Shown: positions 10,303-17,921, counted from the stretch's first letter. The stretch: 64,000 nucleotides of DNA from JACCZX01 sp963729165 (GCA_963729165.1 CAVSMM010000014.1:62001-126000); one strand, 5' to 3'. Made by a program: numbers and translations. Notes: generated from the letters alone by a model not told the origin.

Positions 10303-10854
10303 ATGGGTAACCGGCTGTCTCAGATTGCAACGCGCACCGGCGACGACGGCACGACGGGCCTGGCCAACGGCACGCGCGTCAGCAAGGATCATCTGCGGGT
10401 CGCCGCAATGGGCGATGTCGATGAGCTCAACTCAAACATCGGTGTGTTGCTGACCGCAGAACTTTCCGACTCGATTCGCGCCGATCTGGCCGCGATCCAG
10501 AACGACTTGTTCGATCTAGGGGGCGAGCTCGCAATCCCCGGCTATTCGATGATCAGCGATAGACAGGTCGCGCGACTCGATGCGCGGCTGGCGCATTACA
10601 ACGCGGACCTTCCGCGCCTGGCCGAGTTCATTTTGCCCGGCGGCTCGCCGGCGGCTGCGCTCGCGCACGTGTGCCGCACGGTGTGCAGGCGCGCCGAGCG
10701 TGCACTGGTGGCGCTCGGCAAACAGGACACCATCAACGAGGGGCCGCGACAGTATTTGAATCGACTGTCTGACCTGTTGTTTGTGCTGGCGCGTGTTCTG
10801 AATCGAGAGGCGGGTGGCACCGACGTACAGTGGCAGCAGCGTAAAAACCAATAG
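10303..10854 (+). CDS. ATP:cob(I)alamin adenosyltransferase, PduO type
   Basis: Transfers the adenosyl group of ATP to cob(I)alamin, giving adenosylcobalamin; cytosolic, 183 residues, usual length for the family. Family signatures are TRTGDDGTTGLANGTRVSKD at the N-terminus (ATP binding), VAAMGDVDELNSNIGVLL, ILPGGSPAAALAH, CRTVCRRAERALVAL and YLNRLSDLLFVLARVLN. ATG 10303 (MGNRLSQIATRTGD) is the family-like start; the frame is open further upstream over the divergent oxidase gene. The M3 peptidase starts 8 bases after the stop, so the two are probably cotranscribed. No adenosylcobalamin-dependent enzyme is in the window. Confidence 0.93.
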   Translation: MGNRLSQIATRTGDDGTTGLANGTRVSKDHLRVAAMGDVDELNSNIGVLLTAELSDSIRADLAAIQNDLFDLGGELAIPGYSMISDRQVARLDARLAHYNADLPRLAEFILPGGSPAAALAHVCRTVCRRAERALVALGKQDTINEGPRQYLNRLSDLLFVLARVLNREAGGTDVQWQQRKNQ

Positions 10855-10862
10855 TCAATCCG

Positions 10863-12935
10863 ATGACGACGATCAGATATCTAGCCGCGCTTGCTGGCGC
10901 CCTTGCGGTCGGTACTGCAAGCGCCGCTCCAAGCCGCCCGACTATTCCATTGTTCGACGCGGCCACGATTGCCGGCCGCTGCGATACCGAGCTCGCAAAG
11001 GCGCGGGCGACCAAGAAAACGATTGAATCGAAGAAAGACGCCGGCGTCTTTGCAGATTGGAACCGGCTGTCGATCCAGTTTGCGGACTTTGCGAATCCGG
11101 TTTACCTGCTGCAGAACGTCGCGGCCGACAAAGCGACGCGCGACGCCGCGCAATCGTGTCTGGAAAAGCTGTTGCCATTCGAGACAGAACTGGCGCAAAG
11201 CGAGCCGCTGTATCGCCGAGTGTTCACGCTCAAGCCGAAAGATGCGATCGACCAGACCTTCAAACAGGACCTGATCGAGAAGTTCGAAGACGGCGGGGCG
11301 ACGCTGCCGCCCGACAAGCGCAAGCGTGCACAGGAAATTGCCGACGAGCTCGAGCGCCTCAGCTTGCAGTTCAGCAAGAACGTTAACGAGGATCCGACCA
11401 CCATCGTGCTGACGCCTGCTGAAGCGGCCGGAATGCCCGAGGCGTGGCTGGCGGCGCGCAAGCGCGATGCGAACGGCAATCTGGTGCTTGGTCTCGACTA
11501 CCCGACAGTCGTGCCGTTCATGCAGAACGCGACCAGCGAGGCGGCACGGCGCAAGGTGTGGCTTGCTAAGAATCGCGAAGGCGGCGAGCAAAACCTGCTG
11601 CTGCTCGACCGCGCCTTGAAGCTGCGCTACGAGCTGGCGCAACTGCACGGCATGCCCGACTATGCGACGTATGCGGTCAAGCGGCGCATGGCCCTGACGC
11701 CCGCTGCAGTGAACGAGTTTCTCGGGAAAGTGCAAGCGGCGGTCGACGAGGTAGAGGCGCGTGAGTTGGCCGAGTTGCGTGCCGACAAAGCCAAGTTCAC
11801 CGGCACCGATCCTGCCGCACCGATGCTGCATCGCTGGGATCTGGCGTTTCATCAGGAGCGGGTGCGGCGCGCCCGCTTTCAGGTGGACCAGGAAGCATTG
11901 CGCGCCTACTTTCCAACTGACAAGAGCGTGCAGTACGCGATCACGCTGGCTGAGCGGCTGTATGGGATCTCGTTCGTCGAGCAGACAGGCGCGCCTCCGG
12001 TCGCTACGCGCCCTTCCTCCGAGGGGGCGCGCGATGAGCTTGGGGCGGTCCGGCGCTCATCGCGCAAAGTGCCAACGTGGCATGAAGACGTGCGCTACTT
12101 CGATGTCTTCGAAGCGCCTGGGAAAGGTTCGTCGGGAAAGCACGGGGCGTTCATCGGTGGCGTGTATCTGGACCTCTATCCGCGCGAGGGCAAGTACAGC
12201 CATGCCGCGGCATTTCCGGTCCGTCCGGGCTCGACGCTCGCACAGCGCACTCCGATTTCGGTGCTGGTGACCAATTTCAACCGCAAGGGTCTGAATCACG
12301 ACGAGCTTGAAACACTGTTGCACGAATTCGGTCACGTGCTGCACGGCGTTCTGTCGAAGACGCGCTATGCCGATCAGAGCGGCACGTCGGTCAAACGTGA
12401 CTTCGTAGAAGCGCCTTCGCAGATGTTCGAGGAATGGGGGCGGCGCGAGGAAGCGCTGAAACTGTTTGCCGCGATCTGTCCCGAATGTCCACGCCTGACC
12501 ACCGCACAGATCGAACAACTGGATTCGGCGCGCAAGTACGGCCAGGGCACTCGCTTCGCCCGCCAGCGCGAGTACGCGGCGTATGACATGAAGCTGCACA
12601 CCGGCGCACCGCCTGCGGCGATGGCGACATGGTCCGAGCTGGAAGGCAAGACGCGGCTCGGTCACGTTGACGGCTCGCTGTTTCCGGCGAGTTTTGGGCA
12701 CCTGATGAGTGGCTACGCAGCAGGTTATTACGGCTATATGTGGTCGCAGGTGCTGGCGCTCGACATGTTGTCCGCATTCGACGGCAAGCTAATGAACCCC
12801 GACGTGGGCCGTCGTTATCGGCAAACGATCCTTGCCGCGGGCGGGCAGCGTCCGCCACACGCGCTGGTCGAGGCCTTTCTCGGCCGCAAGCCGAGCAGCG
12901 ATGCGTTTTACGCGGAGATCACCGGTCGCCGATAA
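10863..12935 (+). CDS. M3-family zinc oligopeptidase (thimet oligopeptidase-like), exported
   Basis: Zinc metallopeptidase cleaving short peptides, 690 residues. The active site is LLHEFGHVLHG (HExxH) with the downstream FVEAPSQMFEEW glutamate typical of M3A enzymes, and the GYAAGYYGYMWSQVLALDM C-terminal signature. An N-terminal signal peptide (MTTIRYLAALAGALAVGTAS, then A) suggests a periplasmic enzyme, unlike cytosolic PrlC. Residues about 376-398 (ATRPSSEGARDELGAVRRSS) have no counterpart in the family and match an in-frame DNA repeat between the LYGISFVE and VPTWHEDVRYFDVFE blocks. Otherwise intact. Confidence 0.92.
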   Translation: MTTIRYLAALAGALAVGTASAAPSRPTIPLFDAATIAGRCDTELAKARATKKTIESKKDAGVFADWNRLSIQFADFANPVYLLQNVAADKATRDAAQSCLEKLLPFETELAQSEPLYRRVFTLKPKDAIDQTFKQDLIEKFEDGGATLPPDKRKRAQEIADELERLSLQFSKNVNEDPTTIVLTPAEAAGMPEAWLAARKRDANGNLVLGLDYPTVVPFMQNATSEAARRKVWLAKNREGGEQNLLLLDRALKLRYELAQLHGMPDYATYAVKRRMALTPAAVNEFLGKVQAAVDEVEARELAELRADKAKFTGTDPAAPMLHRWDLAFHQERVRRARFQVDQEALRAYFPTDKSVQYAITLAERLYGISFVEQTGAPPVATRPSSEGARDELGAVRRSSRKVPTWHEDVRYFDVFEAPGKGSSGKHGAFIGGVYLDLYPREGKYSHAAAFPVRPGSTLAQRTPISVLVTNFNRKGLNHDELETLLHEFGHVLHGVLSKTRYADQSGTSVKRDFVEAPSQMFEEWGRREEALKLFAAICPECPRLTTAQIEQLDSARKYGQGTRFARQREYAAYDMKLHTGAPPAAMATWSELEGKTRLGHVDGSLFPASFGHLMSGYAAGYYGYMWSQVLALDMLSAFDGKLMNPDVGRRYRQTILAAGGQRPPHALVEAFLGRKPSSDAFYAEITGRR
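11990..12056 (-). repeat. Palindromic repeat inserted in frame in the M3 peptidase gene
   Basis: Read on the minus strand this contains GGACCGCCCCAAG, a short gap, GCGCGCCCCC and GGGCGCGTAGCGA. The same order (GGCCGCCCCAAG, gap, CGCGCCCCC, GGGGGGCAGCGA) occurs at 16702-16744. A CGCGCCC/GGGCGCG stem forms a hairpin. Similar GC-rich elements sit between genes in many Burkholderiales. Here it adds codons without breaking the reading frame. Confidence 0.6.
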
Positions 12936-12937
12936 AT

Positions 12938-13015
12938 GTGACTTCGCAGCTCGATGGCAAGGTCGCGATCGTCAGCGGCGGATTCGGCGAAGGCACCGCG
13001 CGCACCCTGAGCTAA
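12938..13015 (+). pseudogene. Truncated short-chain dehydrogenase (SDR) remnant
   Basis: A GTG-started frame of 25 codons reads VTSQLDGKVAIVSGGFGEGT then ARTLS and a stop. GKVAIVSGGFGEG is the start of the SDR Rossmann fold (TGxxxGxG variant). Nothing of the rest of an SDR follows; the next bases encode the convergent Arc-like gene, whose stop overlaps this one. It is a 5' remnant of a deleted dehydrogenase or a short leftover reading frame. Confidence 0.45.
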
Positions 13016-13194
13016 GAGGCGCGCGATTTCTTCGACGCTTTAGGTCGAACACCACGGCGCTCGAGCGCCTCGCGCAACATGAACTCAATCTGCGAGTTCA
13101 CCGACCGCAGCTCGCTGGAGGCCAGACGCTCGAGCTCGGCCCACAAAGCGGGATCGACCCGCATCAGGAATGCCTTCTTTTCCGCGCTCGCCAC
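13012..13194 (-). CDS. Arc-type ribbon-helix-helix DNA-binding protein
   Basis: Small transcriptional regulator of about 60 residues. The core KKAFLMRVDPALWAELERLA then SSELRSVNSQIEFMLREAL matches Arc/CopG-like ribbon-helix-helix proteins: a beta strand that reads DNA, then two helices. I chose GTG 13194 (VASAEKK) because the frame upstream adds unlike residues and overlaps the next gene. It is the last gene of the minus-strand SPFH operon. It is the natural candidate to bind the palindrome at 14296-14317 and repress its own operon; that link is inference. Confidence 0.75.
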   Translation of the reverse strand: MASAEKKAFLMRVDPALWAELERLASSELRSVNSQIEFMLREALERRGVRPKASKKSRAS

Positions 13195-13210
13195 TTTGAT
13201 GCTTAGCTGA

Positions 13211-13387
13211 TTAGCCGCCCGGCGGCTTGCGCTGTCGAACCCAAAGCAGCGTGCCGATGGTTTCAAGAGCAATACCAACGCCGATCACCGCAAGTCCGAC
13301 ATCGAAATCAAGCCGACCGAGCGCGAGCAGCATCGCTCCGATGATGACCAACAGCGTTCCGGGAATCCAAAGCGCCAACGGATTCAT
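13211..13387 (-). CDS. Small two-helix membrane protein of the SPFH operon
   Basis: A 58-residue frame starting at ATG 13387. It begins MNPLALWIPGTLLVIIGAML, forming a first transmembrane helix. A short polar stretch follows (LGRLDFD), then a second helix (VGLAVIGVGIALETIGTLLW) and a basic tail (VRQRKPPGG). It lies 8 bases after the SPFH gene and 16 before the Arc-like gene on the same strand, so it is almost certainly translated in that operon. I do not recognise a named family. A role as membrane partner of the SPFH protein is inference. Confidence 0.7.
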   Translation of the reverse strand: MNPLALWIPGTLLVIIGAMLLALGRLDFDVGLAVIGVGIALETIGTLLWVRQRKPPGG

Positions 13388-13395
13388 GGCCGCGC

Positions 13396-14280
13396 TTACT
13401 GATAGAGGGTGCCGGTGTTGATCACCGGCTGCGTATCGTTCTCCGAGCAGAGCACCACCAGCAAGTTCGACACCATCGCGGCCCGACGCTCGGAATCGAG
13501 ATCGACGATGCCGCGCTCGGACAATCCATTAAGCGCCATCTCGACCATGCTGACGGCTCCATGCACGATCTTGCTTCGCGCTGCGATGATGGCCTCGGCC
13601 TGTTGCCGTCTCAGCATCACCTGAGCGATCTCCGGCGCATAGGCGAGGTGAGTGAGCTTTGCGTCTTCGACGACGATGCCCGCTGGCTCCAGCCGGTCTG
13701 CCAACTCACGTATCAGCGCGGCGGTGACCTTCGATTGGCTGGCGCGCAGCGTCGGCTCATCAGAGCCTTCGTGCTCGCCTTCGTCGTAGGCGTAGCTCGA
13801 TGCCAGATAGCGAACCGAGGTTTCTGCCTGCACACGCACATACTCGTCGTAATCCTCGACGTCGAATACGGCCTGCGCAGTGTTGCGCACTCTCCACACG
13901 ATCGCTGCCGCGATCTCGATCGGGTTGCCGCGCTTGTCGTTGACCTTAAGCCGCTCGCCGTTCAGATTGTGCGCACGCAAGCTGATCTTCTGCTTCCTGT
14001 AGAACGGATTGGCCCAGCGCAGCCCCTCGGAGCGGTCGGTTCCAACGTACTCGCCGAACAGCAACAGAATCGCAGCTTCATTCGGCTGCAACATGTAGAG
14101 CCCTGCAAGCAGCAGCGCTCCGAGCAGAATGAGAACCACGCCCACTGCGATCGCCGCAAGCCCCATCGGCCGAATGACAAGGTAAATCCCGGCGAGCACG
14201 GAGACGATGCCGATCGCAGCCCACACATAGCCGCTTCCGCTCGTCCTTTCGATCTCTTTCGTAACCGGCGCGTTTTGCAT
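13396..14280 (-). CDS. SPFH/band-7 domain membrane protein (stomatin/prohibitin family)
   Basis: Membrane-anchored SPFH protein of 294 residues. Two N-terminal hydrophobic segments (GYVWAAIGIVSVLAGIYLVI and LAAIAVGVVLILLGALLLAG) precede the SPFH domain. That domain shows LQPNEAAILLLFGEYVGTDR, GLRWANPFYRKQKISLRAHN and the helical EIAQVMLRRQQAEAIIAAR end. SPFH proteins oligomerise in the membrane and scaffold proteases or lipid microdomains. No NfeD partner is present; instead a tiny membrane protein and an Arc-type regulator follow at 8- and 16-base gaps. The start ATG lies 16 bases after the palindrome. Confidence 0.92.
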   Translation of the reverse strand: MQNAPVTKEIERTSGSGYVWAAIGIVSVLAGIYLVIRPMGLAAIAVGVVLILLGALLLAGLYMLQPNEAAILLLFGEYVGTDRSEGLRWANPFYRKQKISLRAHNLNGERLKVNDKRGNPIEIAAAIVWRVRNTAQAVFDVEDYDEYVRVQAETSVRYLASSYAYDEGEHEGSDEPTLRASQSKVTAALIRELADRLEPAGIVVEDAKLTHLAYAPEIAQVMLRRQQAEAIIAARSKIVHGAVSMVEMALNGLSERGIVDLDSERRAAMVSNLLVVLCSENDTQPVINTGTLYQ

Positions 14281-14295
14281 GGCCTTCCCTCCGTT

Positions 14296-14317
14296 ATCAA
14301 AGTGATATCACTTTGAT
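14296..14317. promoter_or_regulatory. Perfect 22-bp palindrome, likely operator of the SPFH operon
   Basis: The half-site ATCAAAGTGAT is followed at once by its exact reverse complement ATCACTTTGAT, with no spacer. It is AT-rich in a GC-rich region and ends 16 bases before the SPFH start codon. Perfect palindromes of this size are typical of dimeric repressors, and the operon encodes an Arc-type DNA-binding protein. No T-run follows, so it is not a terminator. Confidence 0.75.
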
Positions 14318-14368
14318 AGAGAGGACGAGGTTGTCAAATCGGCCGGACGGACGGCAGGCAACCGGCTC

Positions 14369-15538
14369 TCAGCAGCCAGAAGTTGCGCAAGAGCGCCATC
14401 GTCGTGGCCGCGGCGCGGAGCAGGTGACGCCTGTCGGTCTAGCTAGCGGCTGCCTTTGCGTGGCGCGTCTGTCACGCACTGCCTTTGCCAGCGCATCGAG
14501 CACAGCGACGCTATCGTCCCATCCGATGCATGCATCGGTAATCGACTGCCCATAACTCAGCGGCTTGCCGGCGACCAGGTCCTGTCTGCCCGAAAACAGG
14601 TGGCTTTCGATCATGACGCCGATGATGCGCGACTCACCCGCCGCCAGCTGTTGCCCAATGCTGTCGCACACTTTGATCTGGTTGGCGTGGTCCTTCTGGC
14701 TGTTCGCGTGACTCGCATCGATCATCAATCGCTCGGGCAGACCGGAAGCTCGTAGCTCCGCGCAGGCGGATGCGACACTCGCCGCGTCGAAGTTCGGCTT
14801 TTTCCCGCCGCGCAGGATGATGTGGCAATCGTCGTTGCCCTTGGTCGACACGATCGCCGAATGGCCGCCCTTGGTGACCGAGAGAAAGTGATGCGGCTGC
14901 TGGGCGGCTTTGATCGCGTCGGTAGCGATCTTGATGTTGCCGTCGGTGCCGTTCTTGAACCCGACCGGACACGACAGTCCCGATGCGAGCTCGCGGTGCA
15001 CCTGGCTTTCGGTCGTTCGTGCGCCGATCGCGCCCCAAGACACGAAATCCGCGATGTACTGCGGCGTGATCATGTCGAGAAACTCACTGCCGGCAGGCAT
15101 GCCCGCCACGTTGATTCCCATTAACAACTCACGTGCCACACGCAGTCCATGGTTGATGCGAAAGCTGCCATCAAGGTCGGGATCATTGATCAAGCCCTTC
15201 CAACCTACCGTCGTACGCGGTTTCTCAAAGTAGACACGCATCACGATTTCGAGCTCCGGTTTCAACCGCTCGCGCTCGCCTTTTAGCCGGCGCGCGTACT
15301 CGAGCGCCGCCTGCGGATCATGGATGGAGCATGGCCCGATCACGACGACGATGCGATCGTCGTCGCCGTGCAGGATGCGGTGAATGGATTCGCGCGCTTC
15401 AAACACGGTCAGCGATGTTTTCTCGTCGCACGGATACTCGCGCAACAGATGCGACGGTGGCGCAAGCTCCTTGATCTCCTTGATCCGCAGGTCATCGGTC
15501 ATGTAGCGCATTGCTCGGGCCTCTTTCGATCCGTCCAT
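14369..15538 (-). CDS. aroG: 3-deoxy-7-phosphoheptulonate (DAHP) synthase, class I AroG type
   Basis: Condenses phosphoenolpyruvate and erythrose 4-phosphate, the first step of aromatic amino-acid synthesis. Conserved blocks of class I AroFGH enzymes are present: VVVIGPCSIHDPQAALEYA, MRVYFEKPRTTVGWKG, WGAIGARTTESQVHRELASG, CHIILRGGKKPNFDAASV, LMIDASHANSQKDH and a final DACIGWDDSVAVLDALAKAV. The reading frame continues about 24 residues past the usual end. A one-base correction near 14465 would instead end RRHAKAAAS with a stop at 14439, closer to family length. The gene is preceded by a Phe-rich leader peptide and a terminator 25 bases before the ATG, so transcription attenuation is expected. 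The allosteric effector is probably Phe or Tyr but cannot be fixed from sequence. Confidence 0.95.
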   Translation of the reverse strand: MDGSKEARAMRYMTDDLRIKEIKELAPPSHLLREYPCDEKTSLTVFEARESIHRILHGDDDRIVVVIGPCSIHDPQAALEYARRLKGERERLKPELEIVMRVYFEKPRTTVGWKGLINDPDLDGSFRINHGLRVARELLMGINVAGMPAGSEFLDMITPQYIADFVSWGAIGARTTESQVHRELASGLSCPVGFKNGTDGNIKIATDAIKAAQQPHHFLSVTKGGHSAIVSTKGNDDCHIILRGGKKPNFDAASVASACAELRASGLPERLMIDASHANSQKDHANQIKVCDSIGQQLAAGESRIIGVMIESHLFSGRQDLVAGKPLSYGQSITDACIGWDDSVAVLDALAKAVRDRRATQRQPLARPTGVTCSAPRPRRWRSCATSGC

Positions 15539-15562
15539 GGTGCTTTCCTAACATCAGCTCGC

Positions 15563-15593
15563 AAAAAAAAACCGCCAGGTCTGCCTGGCGGTT
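15563..15593 (-). terminator. Attenuator terminator in the aroG leader
   Basis: On the minus strand AACCGCCAGG (15593-15584) and CCTGGCGGTT (15579-15570) form a 10-bp stem with a 4-base loop, followed by nine T (15571-15563). It ends only 25 bases before the aroG ATG, too close for a separate aroG promoter in between. Read-through must therefore be regulated. Confidence 0.88.
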
Positions 15594-15612
15594 TGGGTCG
15601 ATTCGGTGTGTT

Positions 15613-15696
15613 CTACGCGCGCCGTTCGACTCGTTCCGCCAGTGGCCGGAAAAAGCCGTAAAAGTAGAAAAAGAAGCGGTGCGCAGAAACGTTCAT
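15613..15696 (-). CDS. aroG leader peptide, Phe/Tyr-rich (27 residues)
   Basis: A short frame from ATG 15696 to TAG 15613 opens MNVSAH and then reads RFFFYFYGFFR: six Phe and two Tyr within nine codons. This is the hallmark of a phenylalanine-type attenuator leader, as in E. coli pheA and pheST. The CTGGCGG at codons 19-21 is complementary to the 5' arm of the terminator downstream. The leader lies between cdsA and aroG on the same strand. Translation has not been shown, and no strong ribosome site precedes the ATG, which lowers confidence a little. Confidence 0.8.
   Translation of the reverse strand: MNVSAHRFFFYFYGFFRPLAERVERRA
15636..15642 (-). promoter_or_regulatory. Antiterminator segment of the aroG attenuator
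   Basis: CTGGCGG here (minus strand) repeats the 3' arm of the terminator (CCTGGCGG), so it can pair with the terminator's 5' arm CCGCCAG and block terminator folding. It sits 25 nucleotides after the FFFYFYGFF codons begin to end (codons 19-21, just past the last Phe codon). A ribosome stalled on the early Phe codons leaves it free, and a ribosome reaching the stop codon can cover it. Confidence 0.7.
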
Positions 15697-15733
15697 GTCC
15701 GCAAGATACCCGACCTTTGGGCGCGCAGGCAAG

Positions 15734-16690
15734 TCAAACATCGACCCGAATTACCCACAAATAGCGCGTCACCTGCCAGAAAACCGGCGCTGCGAACATC
15801 AGGGCGTCAAGTCGCTCAAGGACGCCGCGTGTAAGTACGAGGTCTGAGTCCCATTGTTTCGCTCCAAGACTGCGCTTGACCAGCGACAACACCACCGTGC
15901 CTACGAAGCCACTGACGACGATCAGTGCGGACATCAAAAACGCCTGCCACCACAGAAACGGCGTCATCCACCACAGCGCGGTGCCGATCAGTACTCCAGC
16001 CGCACCGCCGGCCAGCGCACCTTTCGCCGTCTTGTTCACATTGACGGTCAAGGGAACGCCACCCAACAATGTGCTGGCGATTACCTGCAGCAGATCGGTC
16101 AGGAAAAGAATCAACAGGAAGAACAGCAGCAGCAGTGGACCCCGATCCTCGTACCCGCGGATCGGCAACGTTGCGATCGCTGGTGCGTGGCTGACGCAGT
16201 ACACGCTGACCATCAAGCCCCATTGCACCTTGGCGACTCGCTGCAGATACAGCTCGGTGTCCTGCTTGATCGCCATCACCACCGGCATCAGCAGAAACAC
16301 ATAAACGGGAATGAATACAGCGAACAAATTGGTGCGCCCGAATCCAAGCAGCACGTACTGCGCTGGAATTACCAGGTAGAACGCGACCACGAGCGCCCAG
16401 TGATCAGACGGCTTGATCGGTGTCAACGACACGAACTCGCGCAGTGCGAAAAACGACGCAAGCGCGAAAACGACGAGCAGCGCGTTCGGCCCGATGACGA
16501 AGGCCACTGTGAAGAGTGCGAGCACCGACCATGAAGAGCGCACGCGCGAGTTGACGACCGCCAGCCGCGCCAGCCGCATCGTGTCCATCGTGCGCGATGC
16601 GACCCACTGTCCTGCGCCGGTCGCGACGAGCGAGAGAATCGCAAGCGCGCAGAAAATGGCGAGGAACGTTTCGTTAAGTGTCAGACCCAT
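15734..16690 (-). CDS. cdsA: Phosphatidate cytidylyltransferase (CDP-diglyceride synthase family)
   Basis: Integral membrane enzyme that makes CDP-diacylglycerol from phosphatidate and CTP. About 318 residues with eight or so hydrophobic segments. The C-terminal family signature is recognisable in SLVKRSLGAKQWDSDLVLTR then GVLERLDALMFAAPVFWQV, with the conserved basic, Asp and Gly-Val-Leu-x-Arg-x-Asp pattern. It begins at ATG 16690 (MGLTLNETF). The longer frame from 16714 only reads through the repeat upstream. It follows plsC on the same strand, and the two catalyse consecutive phospholipid steps. The aroG leader begins 38 bases after its stop, so transcription might run on into it. Confidence 0.85.
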   Translation of the reverse strand: MGLTLNETFLAIFCALAILSLVATGAGQWVASRTMDTMRLARLAVVNSRVRSSWSVLALFTVAFVIGPNALLVVFALASFFALREFVSLTPIKPSDHWALVVAFYLVIPAQYVLLGFGRTNLFAVFIPVYVFLLMPVVMAIKQDTELYLQRVAKVQWGLMVSVYCVSHAPAIATLPIRGYEDRGPLLLLFFLLILFLTDLLQVIASTLLGGVPLTVNVNKTAKGALAGGAAGVLIGTALWWMTPFLWWQAFLMSALIVVSGFVGTVVLSLVKRSLGAKQWDSDLVLTRGVLERLDALMFAAPVFWQVTRYLWVIRVDV

Positions 16691-16692
16691 GT

Positions 16693-16752
16693 CAGGACCG
16701 CCGGGCCGCCCCAAGGTACTGACGCGCCCCCGCGGGGGGCAGCGAACAAAGT
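16693..16752 (-). repeat. GC-rich palindromic repeat between plsC and cdsA
   Basis: Contains GGCCGCCCCAAGGTACTGA, CCCCCGCGGGGG (a perfect 12-bp palindrome) and GCAGCGAACAAAGTGAGCG. It shares its order of blocks with the insertion in the M3 peptidase gene at 11990-12056. It fills the gap between two cotranscribed genes. Confidence 0.6.
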
Positions 16753-16771
16753 GAGCGTGGCAGCCTCATCC

Positions 16772-17373
16772 TTAACCGGATAGCCGAGCAACCGCGTCGC
16801 GCGCACGCCGCAAGAACTCATCCTTGTCCTCGCCGGCCTCCAGCTTAACGCGCCACCGAAGCGCACGGTGCAGATGATCGGCACCGGCAGAAACGCACCT
16901 TTCGGCATGCTTCGATGCAGGTTCTCGATGTAAACCGGAATCAGCTCAACGGCAGGAAACGCAGTGGCAAGGTGATACAGGCCCGATTTGAATTCACCCG
17001 GGAGCGGCTGCGCCGAACGCGTTCCTTCGGGAAAGATGATCAACGAGAAGCCATGTTCGAGAGCGTCGCGCAACGGTTCGAGCGGGTCGGCGTCAGGATC
17101 GGCGCGGCTGCGATCGATCATGACGACATTCAGCTCGTCCTTCGCGATCGTGCCGCGAATGCCTGGCTTGTCCCAATAGTCGCGTGCTGCGACGGGGCGC
17201 GTGTTGGCGCGCAGTGCGCCCGGCAGCGCGGCCCACAGAACAATCGTGTCCATATGACTGGTGTGATTGGCGAAATAAACGCGCTGTGAAGCGGTCGGCG
17301 CCGAACCTACCCAGCGCGGATACGCGCCAACGAGCAGGCGCACCAGCCAGACGATCGGAGGCAGCAGTTTCAC
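16772..17373 (-). CDS. 1-acyl-sn-glycerol-3-phosphate acyltransferase-like (PlsC family), 3' frameshift
   Basis: Membrane acyltransferase that probably makes phosphatidate from lysophosphatidate. The PlsC signature NHTSHMD (HxxxxD) is near residue 37, FPEGTRS near residue 116, and VELIPVYIENL follows, so the catalytic motifs are intact. The open frame then runs into the downstream repeat. A one-base shift near 16850 gives RVKLEAGEDKDEFLRRARDA then VARLSG and a stop at 16772, which looks like the true end. About 200 residues, short for PlsC. The start is GTG 17373. Likely operon: plsC–cdsA. Confidence 0.83.
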
Positions 17374-17529
17374 GCGCGAGTAGCCGTTGACGGACGACGC
17401 AAGGTGGTTCCATCTGGGTTTGTTGCAGAGCTATTGATTATCAGCGAGAGAGCGTGTCGAGCAAAGCGCAGAAAATCGGGCAGGGTCCGCGTATCGAACG
17501 AATGCCGTTCTCAATCTCGAACTTGCGCG

Positions 17530-17898
17530 ATGGATCAGATCAACCTCGAAGCCAAACTGGCGATGTTTTCGGAGCATTGGCAGCCGCGAACCGTGACGCA
17601 GTTCAATGGACACGACGTGATGGTGGTCAAGGCCAAGGGCGAATTCGTCTGGCACAAGCACGATGACACCGACGACTTCTTTCTTGATTCTCAAAGGCTG
17701 TCTGACGATTGAGCTTCGAGATCGCACCGTCACTCTGAACCCTGGAGAGATGTTCGTAGTGCCCAAAGGTCTGAAGCATCGTCCATGTAGCCGCAGAAGA
17801 GGTGCATCTACTGCTGATCGAACCATCCGGAACGCCCGAACACCGGCAATGTTGCGCTGCAGCCGGCGAAGCGGGACGTTTACGGTATCGCTGACTAA
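17530..17898 (+). CDS. Cupin-domain protein (frameshifted)
   Basis: Single-domain cupin of about 122 residues after correction. The start MDQINLEAKLAMFSEHWQPR is followed by KGEFVWHKHDDTDDFF (metal-binding HxH). After a one-base correction in the TTT near 17681 it continues LILKGCLTIELRDRTVTLNP and GEMFVVPKGLKHRP, with the second cupin motif. Another shift near 17790 restores EEVHLLLIEPSG and an end at 17898. The family is widespread in proteobacteria with no assigned substrate. Both shifts are single-base, so the gene is probably intact in the organism. Confidence 0.7.
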
Positions 17899-17921
17899 CT
17901 CACGATCGAGAATGTCTCACG

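Noticed and set aside
10881..11852. A 323-codon minus-strand frame across the M3 peptidase
   Set aside because: Shadow of a clearly intact metallopeptidase; no domain recognisable.
15563..15593. Plain terminator of plsC–cdsA
   Set aside because: It lies only 25 bases before the aroG ATG and after a Phe-rich leader frame with a matching antiterminator, so attenuation explains it better.
15854..16534. A 226-codon plus-strand frame, Gln/His/Arg-rich
   Set aside because: Antisense shadow of the membrane gene cdsA; no start signal or family resemblance.
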